Source: Bacillota bacterium (GTDB lineage Bacteria; Bacillota_E; JAJZYS01; JAJYTV01). Taken from it: a stretch of 64,000 nt of DNA. Below, in pieces: positions 23,765 to 33,211 of this stretch. The DNA lies in NCBI GenBank assembly GCA_021845645.1, contig JAJZVM010000007.1:65940-129939 (forward strand), in the 5' to 3' direction. The notes under the pieces were generated by a model. It worked only from the letters and a program-made list of their open reading frames with translations, did not search any database and was not told where the DNA came from. Positions within the stretch are counted from its first letter, which is position 1. Every line of letters starts with the position of its first letter. The position numbers and the translations under genes were made by a program.

Positions 23765-26122
23765 ATGAACCAGCGCGTGGAGGACCTGAGGCGCCGGAGC
23801 GTCGAGGCGCAGACGACCGTCTCGCCGGAGCGGGCCAGGCTGATGACGGAGTTCTACCGGGAGAGTCGCGGGCTCTCCGCACCGATGCTGCGTGCGAAGG
23901 CCTTTCAGTACCTCCTGGAGCACAAGACGATCGTGATCGGACCGGGCGAGCTGATCGTCGGCGAGCGGGGCCCGGAGCCCAAGGCGACGCCCACCTACCC
24001 CGAGCTCTGCTGCCACAGCATCGAGGACCTCGAGGTGCTCGATGGCCGCGAGAAGATCCCGTACGCCGTCGACGAGGCGACGAAGAGCTATTACCTGCAG
24101 GAAGCCATCCCGTTCTGGCGCGGGCGCTCGCTCCGGGACCGGATCTTCGGGAGCATGACGCCGGAATGGATCGCGGCCTACGATGCCGGGATCTTCACCG
24201 AGTTCATGGAGCAGCGGGCGCCGGGGCACACCGCGGGCGGCGGCCAGATCTTCCGCAAGGGCTTCCTCGAGCTCAGGCGCGAGGCCGAGGCCGAGATGGC
24301 GGCCCTCGACTACTTCCGGGATCCCGAGGCCCACCCAAAGCACGAGGAGCTCATGGCCATGACCGTGGCGTGCGATGCGATCATCCGCTTCGCGGAGCGG
24401 CATGCAAAGCTCGCGCGGCAGCTGGCGGCGCAGGAGCCGGAGCCGGGGCGCAGGCAGGAGCTCGCCCAGATCGCGGAGATCTGCACGAGGGTGCCCGCCC
24501 ACGCGCCGCAGACGTTCTGGGAGGCCCTTCAGGCCTACTGGTTCGTGCACCTCGGCGTCATCACGGAGCTCAACACCTGGGACGCCTTCAATCCTGGCCG
24601 CCTGGACCAGCACCTCTACCCCTTCTACCGGCAGGACCTCGCGGCAGGGCGCCTGACGGAGGAGTCGGCCAAGGAGCTTCTGCAGTGCTTCTGGGTCAAG
24701 TTCAACAACCAGCCGGCCCCGCCCAAGGTGGGCGTGACGAATGCCGAGTCCGGCACCTATACGGACTTCGCCAACATCAACAGCGGCGGGCTCCAGGCGG
24801 ACGGGTCGGACGGCGTCAACGACGTGAGCTACCTCGTGCTGGACGTGATCGACGAGATGCGCCTGCTGCAGCCGAGCTCCAACGTGCAGATCAGCAAGAA
24901 GACGCCGGACCGCTTCCTCCGGCACGCCCTGAAGGTGGTGCGCAAGGGCTGGGGACAGCCTTCGATCTTCAACGCCGACGCCGTGGTGCAGGAACTCCTG
25001 CGCCAGGGGAAGTCGCCGCAGGACGCGCGCGAAGGCGGCACCAGCGGCTGCGTCGAGGCGGGGGCGTTCGGCAGGGAGGCCTACATCCTCACCGGCTACT
25101 TCAACCTCGTCAAGATCCTGGAGCTGACGCTGCACGACGGGATGGACCCGCGCACCGGCAGGCAGCTGGGCCCGCACACGGGCGACCCGTCGCAGATGCG
25201 GGACTTCGACGCGCTCGTCGGGGCATACGAGCGGCAGATGCGGTACTTCATCGACGTCAAGATCCATGGCAACAACGTGATCGAGCGCCTCTACGCTGAG
25301 GAGATGCCCGCGCCGTTCCTCTCCGTGATCACCGACGACTGCATCAAGAAGGGCAAGGACTACAACGACGGCGGCCCGCGCTACAACACGAGCTATATCC
25401 AGGGCGTCGGCATCGGCACCCTGACCGACAGTCTCGCGGCGATCAAACGCCACGTCTACGACGAAGGCGCCTTGGCCATGCGGGATCTCCTCGACGCACT
25501 CGATCGGGACTTCGATCGCGCCGGGGACCTGCGAGAGCGCCTGATGAACGAGACGCCGCGCTACGGCAACGACGACGACTACGCCGACGACATCATGCGG
25601 CGCATGTTCGACATCTTCCATGGAGCGGTGGACGGGCGGCCGAACACCAAGGGGGGCAGCTACCGCATCGACATGCTGCCGACCACCTGCCACGTCTACT
25701 TCGGCTCGGTCACCGGGGCGACACCGGAGGGGCGTCACGCCTGGCAGCCCGTCTCCGAGGGCATATCGCCCGTGCAGGGCGCAGACCGCCAGGGACCCAC
25801 CGCGGTCGTCAAGTCTATGGCGAAGATGGATCACATCCGGACGGGCGGCACCTTGCTCAACATGAAGTTCATCCCGCAGGTCCTGGAGGGGGAGGAGAAC
25901 CTCGAGAAGCTCCTGCACCTCGTCAGGTCCTACTTCCGCATGGACGGCCACCACATCCAGTTCAACGTGGTGAGCGCCGAGACGCTGCGCGACGCGCAGC
26001 GCCATCCGGAGGAGTACCGCGACCTGATCGTGCGCGTGGCAGGGTACAGCGACTACTTCTGCGACCTCAGCCGGGCCCTGCAGGACGAGATCATCGCGCG
26101 CACCGAGCACGCGGCGTTCTAG
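23765..26122 (+). CDS. hypD: Glycyl radical enzyme, trans-4-hydroxy-L-proline dehydratase-like
   Basis: 785-residue glycyl radical enzyme. The thiyl Cys429 and base Glu431 lie in GGTSGCVEAGAFGREAY, and the glycyl radical Gly760 is in IVRVAGYSDYF. Long stretches resemble, from memory, Clostridioides HypD: PTYPELCCHSIEDLEV, FTEFMEQRAPGHT, KFNNQPAPPKVG, TYTDFANIN, PSSNVQISKKTP and NGDDYADDIM-like GNDDDYADDIMRRMF. HypD removes water from trans-4-hydroxyproline to give pyrroline-5-carboxylate. Neighbouring S9 and Xaa-Pro peptidases and a peptide importer fit a proline-peptide substrate. No proC lies in the window. A related dehydratase with another substrate cannot be excluded. ATG 23765 follows AGGGGG. 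Confidence 0.82.
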   Translation: MNQRVEDLRRRSVEAQTTVSPERARLMTEFYRESRGLSAPMLRAKAFQYLLEHKTIVIGPGELIVGERGPEPKATPTYPELCCHSIEDLEVLDGREKIPYAVDEATKSYYLQEAIPFWRGRSLRDRIFGSMTPEWIAAYDAGIFTEFMEQRAPGHTAGGGQIFRKGFLELRREAEAEMAALDYFRDPEAHPKHEELMAMTVACDAIIRFAERHAKLARQLAAQEPEPGRRQELAQIAEICTRVPAHAPQTFWEALQAYWFVHLGVITELNTWDAFNPGRLDQHLYPFYRQDLAAGRLTEESAKELLQCFWVKFNNQPAPPKVGVTNAESGTYTDFANINSGGLQADGSDGVNDVSYLVLDVIDEMRLLQPSSNVQISKKTPDRFLRHALKVVRKGWGQPSIFNADAVVQELLRQGKSPQDAREGGTSGCVEAGAFGREAYILTGYFNLVKILELTLHDGMDPRTGRQLGPHTGDPSQMRDFDALVGAYERQMRYFIDVKIHGNNVIERLYAEEMPAPFLSVITDDCIKKGKDYNDGGPRYNTSYIQGVGIGTLTDSLAAIKRHVYDEGALAMRDLLDALDRDFDRAGDLRERLMNETPRYGNDDDYADDIMRRMFDIFHGAVDGRPNTKGGSYRIDMLPTTCHVYFGSVTGATPEGRHAWQPVSEGISPVQGADRQGPTAVVKSMAKMDHIRTGGTLLNMKFIPQVLEGEENLEKLLHLVRSYFRMDGHHIQFNVVSAETLRDAQRHPEEYRDLIVRVAGYSDYFCDLSRALQDEIIARTEHAAF

Positions 26123-26179
26123 GGACCGGCGGCTTCGAGGCTCCGACGCCGCAATCGATCTGCGAATGGTGGAGAGAAC

Positions 26180-28123
26180 GTGGCACTGAAGTCCCTCGCA
26201 CCTGAAGACTACCAGCGTCTCGCGTCTGCAACGCACGCGGCCATACACCCTGCCGGCCAGAGCCTCGCCTACGTCCGCACGCGCTTCGATCTCCAAGGCG
26301 GTCGCGTCGGCGACATCGTCCTCGTGAACCTGCATGACGCCCGTGGCAGCGTGCTTGCCCTGGACGTGGCCGACGAGCAGCCGGCCTTCGCGCCGGACGG
26401 CAGCCAGCTCGCGTTCCTGAGCCGGCGCGGGGGCCTGCAGGAGCTTCGCCTGGTGGATCTCGCGCGCCCCGAGGAGCGCGTCCTGACCCGATTCGCCGGC
26501 ACCCCCCGGGCGCCGGTCTGGTCCCCGGACGGGCGGCGCATCGCCGTGGAAGTGCTGGAACCGGAGGGGGAACGGGGTCCTCGCGTCCTGCGTCGCCTGC
26601 GCTACAACGTGAACGGCATGGGCTTCATCGGCGAGCGCAAGTGGCAGATCGTGCTGGTCGACGTGGCAACAGGAACCCAGCAGACGATCGGCGATCCGCG
26701 CTACCATCACTTCTTCCCGGCCTTCGCGCCGGACGGCAACCGCCTCGCCCTCGTCACGACGCGGCGAGAGACCTGGGACCTAGAGTGGGTCTGGGACGTC
26801 TATACGGTCGACCTGAACGGCGACAGGTGGACGAGGCTCACCTCCTCGGACGGCGTCGCCATGTATCCCGCATGGTCCCCTGACGGTACGCGGGTCGCCT
26901 TCCTCCACAACCACGCCCCTTGGACCGGCACCACGTCGGACTACCACCTGATGGAGGCACCGGCCGACGCGAGCGCCCCCGCACGCTGCCTCAGCCACCT
27001 GCTCGACCGCGGCGCGACCGACGTGTACGAACCTCCTCTTGCAGCGGGAGCGCCGCCCGTCTACACGGCGGGTGGCGACGCCGTGCTTTGGCTCGCAAGC
27101 GACCGAGGCTTCCGCGTGCTGCAGAAGAGCGCCTGCGACGGATCCGGATCCACTCCCGTCGCGGAGCACGTGGGCTGGCCGAGCCTGGACGCCCGCCGCG
27201 GACGGGCCGCCCTGCTCGCCTACCGTGCCGATCGCCCGCCGGAGGTGGCGACGCTCGACCTCCAGGAGGGGACCCTGCGCACCGTCACCGACGAGAACCC
27301 TTGGCTGCGCGACTACGGACTCTGCCGAGAGCCCCTTCGGGTCGCACTGCCGTCCAAGGGCGGGACGAGCGAGGCCGTCGTGTGGCGCCCGGCCGGGGAC
27401 CGGCAGACCCCGCCGGCGACGATCGTGCAGTTTCACGGCGGGCCGCACGGAGCGTTCGGGCCCTACTTCAACTTCGCGGAGCAGATGCTCGCGAGCCACG
27501 GCTACCTTGTCGCGAGCCTCAACTACCGCGGGTCTGCCGGCTACGGCCAGGCGTTCGCCGACCTCGTCCACGCCGACTGGGGGCCCCAGGAGGGAGAGGA
27601 CGGGCAGCGGCTCATCGCGCGCCTCGGAGAGCTCGGGTGGTCCGACCCGGCGAAGGTCGGCGTCTACGGCATCAGCTACGGCGGGTTCATGACCAACTGG
27701 ATGATCACGCATTACCCCGACGAGGTGCAGGCGGCGGTGACGATCTCGACCGTGGCCAGCCTCTTTACGTCGGCCTACGGCATCGACCACTGGGAATCGA
27801 TCGCGACCGACATGGGCGGGCCGCCGTACCGCATCCCCGGCTACTATCACGACCATTCCCCGGCATCCTTCCTCGACAAGGTGCGCACGCCGCTCCTCAT
27901 CCTGCACGGCGAGGAGGACATGACCTGCCCGCTGATCGAGGCGGAGATCATGTTCGTCGGCCTCCGCTGGCGCCTCGGGGACGTGGAGTTCGTGCGCTAC
28001 CCCGGCGAGTCGCACTCCTTCATGCGCATCGGGCGCCTGGACACCATCGTGGACGCGCACCGGCGCATGCTCGCGTGGTTCGACCGCCACCTCGGGGCCT
28101 TGGAGGTGGCGAGCCGTGGCTAG
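26180..28123 (+). CDS. S9-family prolyl oligopeptidase / acylaminoacyl peptidase
   Basis: 647-residue serine peptidase. The N-terminal 380 residues form a beta-propeller with WD40-like/TolB-type repeats (AFAPDGSQLAFLSRRGG, PAWSPDGTRVAFLHN). The C-terminal alpha/beta hydrolase has Ser499 in GISYGGFM, Asp580 in HGEEDMTCP and His612 in GESHSFMRIG. No signal peptide, so it is probably cytoplasmic, cutting imported oligopeptides; S9 enzymes often accept bonds at or near proline. GTG 26180 with GGTGGAGAG. It lies 57 bases after the HypD-like gene and overlaps the permease start by 8 bases. Confidence 0.9.
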   Translation: MALKSLAPEDYQRLASATHAAIHPAGQSLAYVRTRFDLQGGRVGDIVLVNLHDARGSVLALDVADEQPAFAPDGSQLAFLSRRGGLQELRLVDLARPEERVLTRFAGTPRAPVWSPDGRRIAVEVLEPEGERGPRVLRRLRYNVNGMGFIGERKWQIVLVDVATGTQQTIGDPRYHHFFPAFAPDGNRLALVTTRRETWDLEWVWDVYTVDLNGDRWTRLTSSDGVAMYPAWSPDGTRVAFLHNHAPWTGTTSDYHLMEAPADASAPARCLSHLLDRGATDVYEPPLAAGAPPVYTAGGDAVLWLASDRGFRVLQKSACDGSGSTPVAEHVGWPSLDARRGRAALLAYRADRPPEVATLDLQEGTLRTVTDENPWLRDYGLCREPLRVALPSKGGTSEAVVWRPAGDRQTPPATIVQFHGGPHGAFGPYFNFAEQMLASHGYLVASLNYRGSAGYGQAFADLVHADWGPQEGEDGQRLIARLGELGWSDPAKVGVYGISYGGFMTNWMITHYPDEVQAAVTISTVASLFTSAYGIDHWESIATDMGGPPYRIPGYYHDHSPASFLDKVRTPLLILHGEEDMTCPLIEAEIMFVGLRWRLGDVEFVRYPGESHSFMRIGRLDTIVDAHRRMLAWFDRHLGALEVASRG

Positions 28124-29051
28124 CGTGTTCGAGCTTGGCCCGTCGCCCGGCGAGGCGGCTGAGGAGGGTGTGCCAAGCCGGCGGTCCTACTGGCGCAAGC
28201 TCGCGTCGCACCCCTTCTTCTGGCCCGGCGCCATCCTGGTGGCGCTCGTCGTCTGCGTCGCGGTCTTTGCGCCGGAGATCGCCACGCGGCCCTACTGGCA
28301 GATCTACCCCGACACCGGCCTCTCCGTGACCGGTGGGCCCTTGCCACCCCAGTGGACGGCCAAGGGCTTCCTCCTGGGCACGGACTGGCTCGGCCGGGAC
28401 GTCTTCAGCCGGCTCGTCTGGTCGGCGCGCATCTCGCTGCAGGTGGGCATCTTCGCGAGCGTGATCTCGGGCGTCGCAGGACTCCTGATCGGATTGGTGT
28501 CGGGGTACTTCGGCGGCTGGGTCGACATGGTGCTGATGCGCTTCACCGACGTCATGATGGGCTTTCCGGCCCTCTTCTTCCTCATCCTGCTGATCAGCCT
28601 GATCGGCCCGAACGTCGAGGTGATCTACCTGACGATGGGACTCCTCGGCTGGCCGTCGATCGCCCGCTTCGCCCGCGGCCAGGTGCTTTCCGTGCGCAGG
28701 GAGACTTACGTGGACGCTGCGCAGGCGAGCGGCGGAAGCCGCACGAGGATCATCCTGCGCCACATCATGCCGAACATCATCACGCCTGTGGTGGTGCTCG
28801 TCAGCATGTCGATCTCGGGCAACATCATCTACGAGAGCACTTTGAGCTTTCTCGGCATCGGCGTGCCGGACCCGATCCCGAGCTGGGGCAAGATGGTCTC
28901 CGGCGGGCTCTCCTACCTGTACGTCGCCCCGACCCTGGTGATCTTCCCGATCCTCGCCATCTCGGTGACCACCATCGGCTTCAACCTGCTCGCCGAGGCG
29001 TTCAACGCCACGGCGAACCCGCGCGGCGCCCGGGGTGGCCACCGTGGTTAA
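28116..29051 (+). CDS. Peptide ABC transporter permease, DppC type
   Basis: 311 residues. An N-terminal helix (FFWPGAILVALVVCVAVFAP) is followed by FLLGTDWLGRDVFSRLVWSAR, the OppC signature, then five core membrane segments and the EAA coupling loop (YVDAAQASGGSRTRIILRHI). It partners the DppB-type permease directly downstream. Unusually, DppC comes before DppB here, and both precede the binding protein. No ATPase gene is linked, so a shared or distant DppD/DppF must power it. Confidence 0.9.
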   Translation: MASVFELGPSPGEAAEEGVPSRRSYWRKLASHPFFWPGAILVALVVCVAVFAPEIATRPYWQIYPDTGLSVTGGPLPPQWTAKGFLLGTDWLGRDVFSRLVWSARISLQVGIFASVISGVAGLLIGLVSGYFGGWVDMVLMRFTDVMMGFPALFFLILLISLIGPNVEVIYLTMGLLGWPSIARFARGQVLSVRRETYVDAAQASGGSRTRIILRHIMPNIITPVVVLVSMSISGNIIYESTLSFLGIGVPDPIPSWGKMVSGGLSYLYVAPTLVIFPILAISVTTIGFNLLAEAFNATANPRGARGGHRG

Positions 29052-29973
29052 CTACATCATCCGGCGGCTCGGCTGGGTCGTCGTCACGCTGCTCGGCATC
29101 GTCTTGATCAACTTCTTCGTCATGCACATGCTGCCGATCAACTATGCCAAGGTGATCGCCGGCACCCATGCAAGCGCCGTCACCCTGAAGGAGATCGCGC
29201 AGAACTACGGCCTCGACAAGCCGACGTGGTACCAGTTCCTCCTGTACATCCGCCAGCTCGCGCAGCTGAACCTGGGCTACTCCTACCAGCTGCACCTGCC
29301 CGTCACGTCGATGCTCGGCACGGCGATCCCGAAGACGTTCTACCTTGCCGTGGTCGCGGTGATCTTCGAGCTCGCGATCGGCATCCCGCTCGGCATCTGG
29401 ACGTCGAGGCGCGCCGGCAGCCTCCTCGACTCCGCCGTCATCGCGATCTCGCTGATCGGCGTGTCGCTGCCGACCTTCGCTGTCGGCTCGCTGCTGCTCT
29501 ATGTCTTTGCCTTCCGCCTCGCCTGGTTCCCGATCGGGGGATACGCTTCGTTCCCGCATATCGGCTACGTCATCCTGCCGGCCCTCTCCTATGCCATCAC
29601 CGGGGCCGCGTACTACACCCGGCTCCTGCGCTCGGCGATGCTCGACATCGGCGACGCCGACTACGTGCGCACCGCCTGGTCCAAGGGGTTGTCCGGCAAC
29701 CGCGTCGTGATGCGGCACATCTTCCGCAATGCCCTGGTCCCCTTGGTGACGTTCTTCGGCCTCGACTTCGGCGGCCTCCTCGGCGGCCTCCTCGTCACCG
29801 AATCCATCTTCGACTGGCCGGGCATCGGTGCCATGACCTACCGCGCCATCCCCGTGGTGGACATGCCGACGCTGCTCGGCGTCGTGCTCTTCGCCTCGTT
29901 CGCCATTGTGATGATGAACCTCGTCGTGGATGTCTTCTACGCGGTGCTCGACCCGCGAATCACCTATTCTTGA
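29035..29973 (+). CDS. Peptide ABC transporter permease, DppB type
   Basis: 312 residues with the DppB N-terminus (NYIIRRLGWVVVTLLGIVLI), the GLDKPTWYQFLLYIRQLAQL segment, the EAA loop (YVRTAWSKGLSGNRVVMRHI) and the C-terminal tail YAVLDPRITYS. GTG at 29035 overlaps the previous gene by 17 bases; GTG at 29044 is an alternative. Forms the membrane channel with the DppC-type protein. Confidence 0.9.
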   Translation: MATVVNYIIRRLGWVVVTLLGIVLINFFVMHMLPINYAKVIAGTHASAVTLKEIAQNYGLDKPTWYQFLLYIRQLAQLNLGYSYQLHLPVTSMLGTAIPKTFYLAVVAVIFELAIGIPLGIWTSRRAGSLLDSAVIAISLIGVSLPTFAVGSLLLYVFAFRLAWFPIGGYASFPHIGYVILPALSYAITGAAYYTRLLRSAMLDIGDADYVRTAWSKGLSGNRVVMRHIFRNALVPLVTFFGLDFGGLLGGLLVTESIFDWPGIGAMTYRAIPVVDMPTLLGVVLFASFAIVMMNLVVDVFYAVLDPRITYS

Positions 29974-30061
29974 CGGCATTCGCCGTTCAGATGAGGGGGG
30001 GAGTGTAACGGCAGGCATACGGTCGCTGTGGACAAAATCGGAAGCGGCAGGAGGGAACGAG

Positions 30062-31798
30062 TTGTCGAGACTCAGAGTACTGGGTGCAGTGGCATCTGCG
30101 GTTCTGATGGTCAGCGCCAGCGCGATAGCGCTGCCGCAGGTTTCGCTCGCCGGAGGACAGCAGGCCTTCAGCACCAAGCCTACCTATGGCGGCACACTCA
30201 CCGTGGCATGGCCGAACGACTTCGCCACCCTGGATCCGGCTCAGTGGGATGACTCGCAGTCGCTCGCGGTCATGCAGTCGTTGTACGACACGCTTGTCGA
30301 ATACCAGAAGGACAGCTCGAAGATCGGCCCTGGACTCGCGACGCGCTGGACGGTCAGCCCCAACGGACTTACGTATACGTTCTTCCTCCGCACGGCGCAG
30401 TTCTCGAACGGTGACCCGGTGACTGCCCAGGACGTGGCCTTCAGTCTGGATCGCGTCAGTCAGCCTGGAGCGAACTCGCCCTACGCCAGTTTTGCGCTGG
30501 GCAACATCCAAGGGTATGCCGCTCTGCAGAAGGAGCCCAAGACGAGCGCCGCGTACACCACATGGAGTTCCGATCCCATGCCTTTGAGCGGTGTCAAGGT
30601 GCTGGGGCAGCACTCCCTGAGCATCACGCTGGTGCAGCCGTCCGCGTACTTTCTCAACGATCTGGCCCTTCTGGTGGCCGGTGTCCAGGACCCGGCCGCG
30701 GTACGCAAGTTTGGCCCGGAGGACGCCAACAACGCCTACGAGGACCATGCAGTAGGTTCAGGGCCATTCGAACTGCAGTCCTGGACCCACAACCAGAAGA
30801 TGGTTCTCGTCCCCAACCCGCACTTCTGGGGGCCGAAGCCCTATCTGGCCAAGGTGGTCGAACTGGTCGACGTGAACGACCAGACCGCCTTCGAGATGTT
30901 CCAGCGCGGTCAGGTCAATCTCATCCTTCTACCGTCCAAGACCATGTACCTGGAGGCCATCAGCAACCCCAAGACGTCGTATCTCTACCACCGCCAGCCG
31001 TACAACTGGGTGCTCTACGGCTACATGGACGTGACGAAGCCCCCCTTCAACAACGTGCTCGTGCGTCAGGCGCTGAACTACGCGCTGGACAAGCAGGAGC
31101 TCATCAAGGTCGCTGAGAACGGTCGCGGCTACCTGCCGAACGACGGCGTCCTGCCGCCGGGGATGCCCGGCTGGGTGAACTCGCAGGAACCCTACCCCTA
31201 CAACCCGACCAAGGCGAAGAAACTCCTCGCACAGGCCGGCTACCCCAACGGTCTCTCGTTCAAGTTCTACATCCCGGCGGACAGCACGGACACCGCGCTC
31301 GGGTCCGTGATCCAGGAGGACTGGCAAAAGGTCGGTGTCCACATCACGCTTCAGCCGGTCTCCACATCCATCTACTGGACGCAGGCTTCGCCGCCCCCGG
31401 GCGGCGGTCCGCAGACGCAGTACGACGCCGGTGACGCCGGGTGGATCCAGGACTATCCTGACCCCTCCGACTTCTTCTCCAACATGCTGACGGCGACCGG
31501 ACCGGCCAACGACCCGGCGAAGGACGTCTTCCCTGGCTCCAACTTCGCCAACTACAACAATGCTCAGGTCGACGCGCTGGTGGCGAAGGCGAACGTCATG
31601 CCGAACTCGGAGAACGCACAGCGCTACAAGCTCTACGACCAGGCGCAGGCCATCGTCGAACAGCAGGCACCGTGGCTCTTTGAACTGTTTGGTGTGCAAG
31701 ACGTACTGCTGACACCAAACGTCGGGCCGAGCGACATCAACATCTACCTGCACCCGATCAAGGCGATGCAGCTCCAGTACATCTGGGTCTCCAAGTAA
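30062..31798 (+). CDS. Peptide-binding protein, SBP family 5 (DppA/OppA-like)
   Basis: 578-residue extracytoplasmic peptide receptor. A signal peptide (residues 1 to about 30: AVASAVLMVSASAIALP) precedes the mature start near FSTKPTYGGTLTVAWPNDFA. Family 5 features follow: LYDTLVEY, GLATRWTVSPNGLTYTFFLR and KPPFNNVLVRQALNYALDK. There is no lipobox Cys, so it may be anchored by the uncleaved helix or be released. I chose TTG at 30062 because AGGAGGG lies seven bases upstream and the signal peptide begins there. It follows the two permeases and ends with a strong hairpin. Confidence 0.88.
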   Translation: MSRLRVLGAVASAVLMVSASAIALPQVSLAGGQQAFSTKPTYGGTLTVAWPNDFATLDPAQWDDSQSLAVMQSLYDTLVEYQKDSSKIGPGLATRWTVSPNGLTYTFFLRTAQFSNGDPVTAQDVAFSLDRVSQPGANSPYASFALGNIQGYAALQKEPKTSAAYTTWSSDPMPLSGVKVLGQHSLSITLVQPSAYFLNDLALLVAGVQDPAAVRKFGPEDANNAYEDHAVGSGPFELQSWTHNQKMVLVPNPHFWGPKPYLAKVVELVDVNDQTAFEMFQRGQVNLILLPSKTMYLEAISNPKTSYLYHRQPYNWVLYGYMDVTKPPFNNVLVRQALNYALDKQELIKVAENGRGYLPNDGVLPPGMPGWVNSQEPYPYNPTKAKKLLAQAGYPNGLSFKFYIPADSTDTALGSVIQEDWQKVGVHITLQPVSTSIYWTQASPPPGGGPQTQYDAGDAGWIQDYPDPSDFFSNMLTATGPANDPAKDVFPGSNFANYNNAQVDALVAKANVMPNSENAQRYKLYDQAQAIVEQQAPWLFELFGVQDVLLTPNVGPSDINIYLHPIKAMQLQYIWVSK

Positions 31799-31813
31799 AG
31801 GAAGTAGTACGCA

Positions 31814-31849
31814 AGGGGCGCGGCGCTCGATCCGGGGCGCCGCGCCCCT
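31814..31849 (+). terminator. GC hairpin after the first peptide-binding protein
   Basis: AGGGGCGCGGCGC (31814-31826) pairs perfectly with GCGCCGCGCCCCT (31837-31849), loop of 10 bases. No T-tract. It lies between the binding protein and the Xaa-Pro peptidase gene. Confidence 0.7.
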
Positions 31850-31869
31850 GCGCCGGGGAGGTTGATCGC

Positions 31870-32964
31870 ATGGATTCGCGCCTTCAGCGGCTTCGTTCGC
31901 TCATGCGTGACCGCGGCCTCGGTGCGCTGATCATCGCGGCGCCGGAGAGCCTCGGCCACAGCAACCTCCGGTACCTGACCGGATTCACAGGCACTTCGGG
32001 CTACCTTGTGGTCGACGGGGACGGCGCCACGTTCCTCACCGATTCGCGCTACGTGGAGCAGGCGCAGGCGGAGGTACAGGAGTGCCGTATCGTCCAGCAT
32101 GCGGTGCCCTACATCGAGACGCTGGCGGAGATTTGCCGCGCGGCAAGCGGGCCCATCGGCTTCGAGGCGGGCAACGTGCCCGTGCGCATGTTTGACGAAT
32201 GGAAGACCCGCCTGCCCGAGCGCGAGTTCCAGGCGGCGGACGGTCTCGTAGAAGGACTGCGCATCGTCAAGGACCCCGCCGAGATCGCGAGCATGCGGCG
32301 GGTGGCCTCCTTGGCGGGACAGGCGCTGCAGGACGTCCTCGGCACATTCGAAGCCGGCATGAGCGAGCGCAAGCTCGCCCGGGAGCTTGCCCACGCGATG
32401 CAGGAACATGGGCTCGATGCCCCCGGCTTCCCCTTCATCGTCGCGTCGGGACCGCGCGGGTCCTTGCCGCACGCACAGCCGACCGACAAGGCGGTCGAGA
32501 GCGGCGAGCTCCTGACGATCGACTTCGGCGGTGCCCTGGACGGCTACCTTTCGGACGAGACGGTTACCGTCGGTGTGGGCAATGTGGGACCGAAGCTGCG
32601 CGAGATTTACGAGCTCGTCCTGATCTCGCAGACGGCCGGTATCGCGGCCGCGGGGCCGGGCGTCGCTGCGAGCGAGGTGGATCGTGCGAGTCGGGCGGTG
32701 ATCGAGGCCTCCTTGTACCGGGAGTGGTGCTTCGCCTACGGCGTGGGACACGGCGTCGGTCTCGACATCCACGAGGAGCCGTTCGCTGCGAGGCCGGGCG
32801 CGGGGCGCGTCGACCGCGTGCTCATGCCGGGCATGACCATCACGGTGGAGCCTGGCATCTACATCCCGGGGGTAGGTGGCGTCAGGCTGGAGGACACCTT
32901 GGTGATCACAGAGCAGGGCAACGAGCGGATTACTGGAACCAGCAAGGAATACCGGACGCTCTAG
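31870..32964 (+). CDS. M24-family Xaa-Pro peptidase (PepQ/PepP-like)
   Basis: 364-residue creatinase-fold metallopeptidase that removes residues preceding proline. The N-terminal domain has GLGALIIAAPESLGHSNLRY. All five metal ligands of the C-terminal pita-bread fold are present: Asp in LLTIDFGG, Asp in GYLSDETVT, His in YGVGHGVGLDIHE, Glu in ITVEPGIYI and Glu in GVRLEDTLV. ATG 31870 with GGGGAGG. Its place directly after the peptide importer, S9 peptidase and HypD-like enzyme suggests processing of proline- or hydroxyproline-containing peptides. Confidence 0.92.
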   Translation: MDSRLQRLRSLMRDRGLGALIIAAPESLGHSNLRYLTGFTGTSGYLVVDGDGATFLTDSRYVEQAQAEVQECRIVQHAVPYIETLAEICRAASGPIGFEAGNVPVRMFDEWKTRLPEREFQAADGLVEGLRIVKDPAEIASMRRVASLAGQALQDVLGTFEAGMSERKLARELAHAMQEHGLDAPGFPFIVASGPRGSLPHAQPTDKAVESGELLTIDFGGALDGYLSDETVTVGVGNVGPKLREIYELVLISQTAGIAAAGPGVAASEVDRASRAVIEASLYREWCFAYGVGHGVGLDIHEEPFAARPGAGRVDRVLMPGMTITVEPGIYIPGVGGVRLEDTLVITEQGNERITGTSKEYRTL

Positions 32965-32987
32965 CCGCGACGGAAGACAGGAGCCGT

Positions 32988-33012
32988 AGGGTGCCGCGGA
33001 CGGCGGCACCCT
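32988..33012 (+). terminator. Hairpin after the Xaa-Pro peptidase
   Basis: AGGGTGCCGC (32988-32997), loop GGACG, GCGGCACCCT (33003-33012): perfect 10-bp stem, extended below by a wobble and GC pairs. It ends the hydroxyproline/peptide block. The rest of the 32965-33211 gap shows no gene. Confidence 0.7.
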
Positions 33013-33211
33013 GCGGCCTGGAAGGAGTGATCATACTCGAGCTGCGCGCCAGCTCGCTGCTCATGGCTTGGACGCCGGCCGCGGCGCCTAGGCACGAGCG
33101 GCCCGTGCCTGGGCGCGCCAGGAGAGCCCTGCCGTCCAGGCTCCGGCAAGCTGCCGCAGGGCTGCGACGTGATGGCGTAGCCGATGGGTGATCCCGCGCG
33201 GCGCCCGACCC

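Noticed and set aside
23747..26710. 987-residue open frame antisense to the HypD-like gene
   Set aside because: Composition typical of antisense in GC-rich genes and no domain recognised; the sense strand encodes a clear glycyl radical enzyme.
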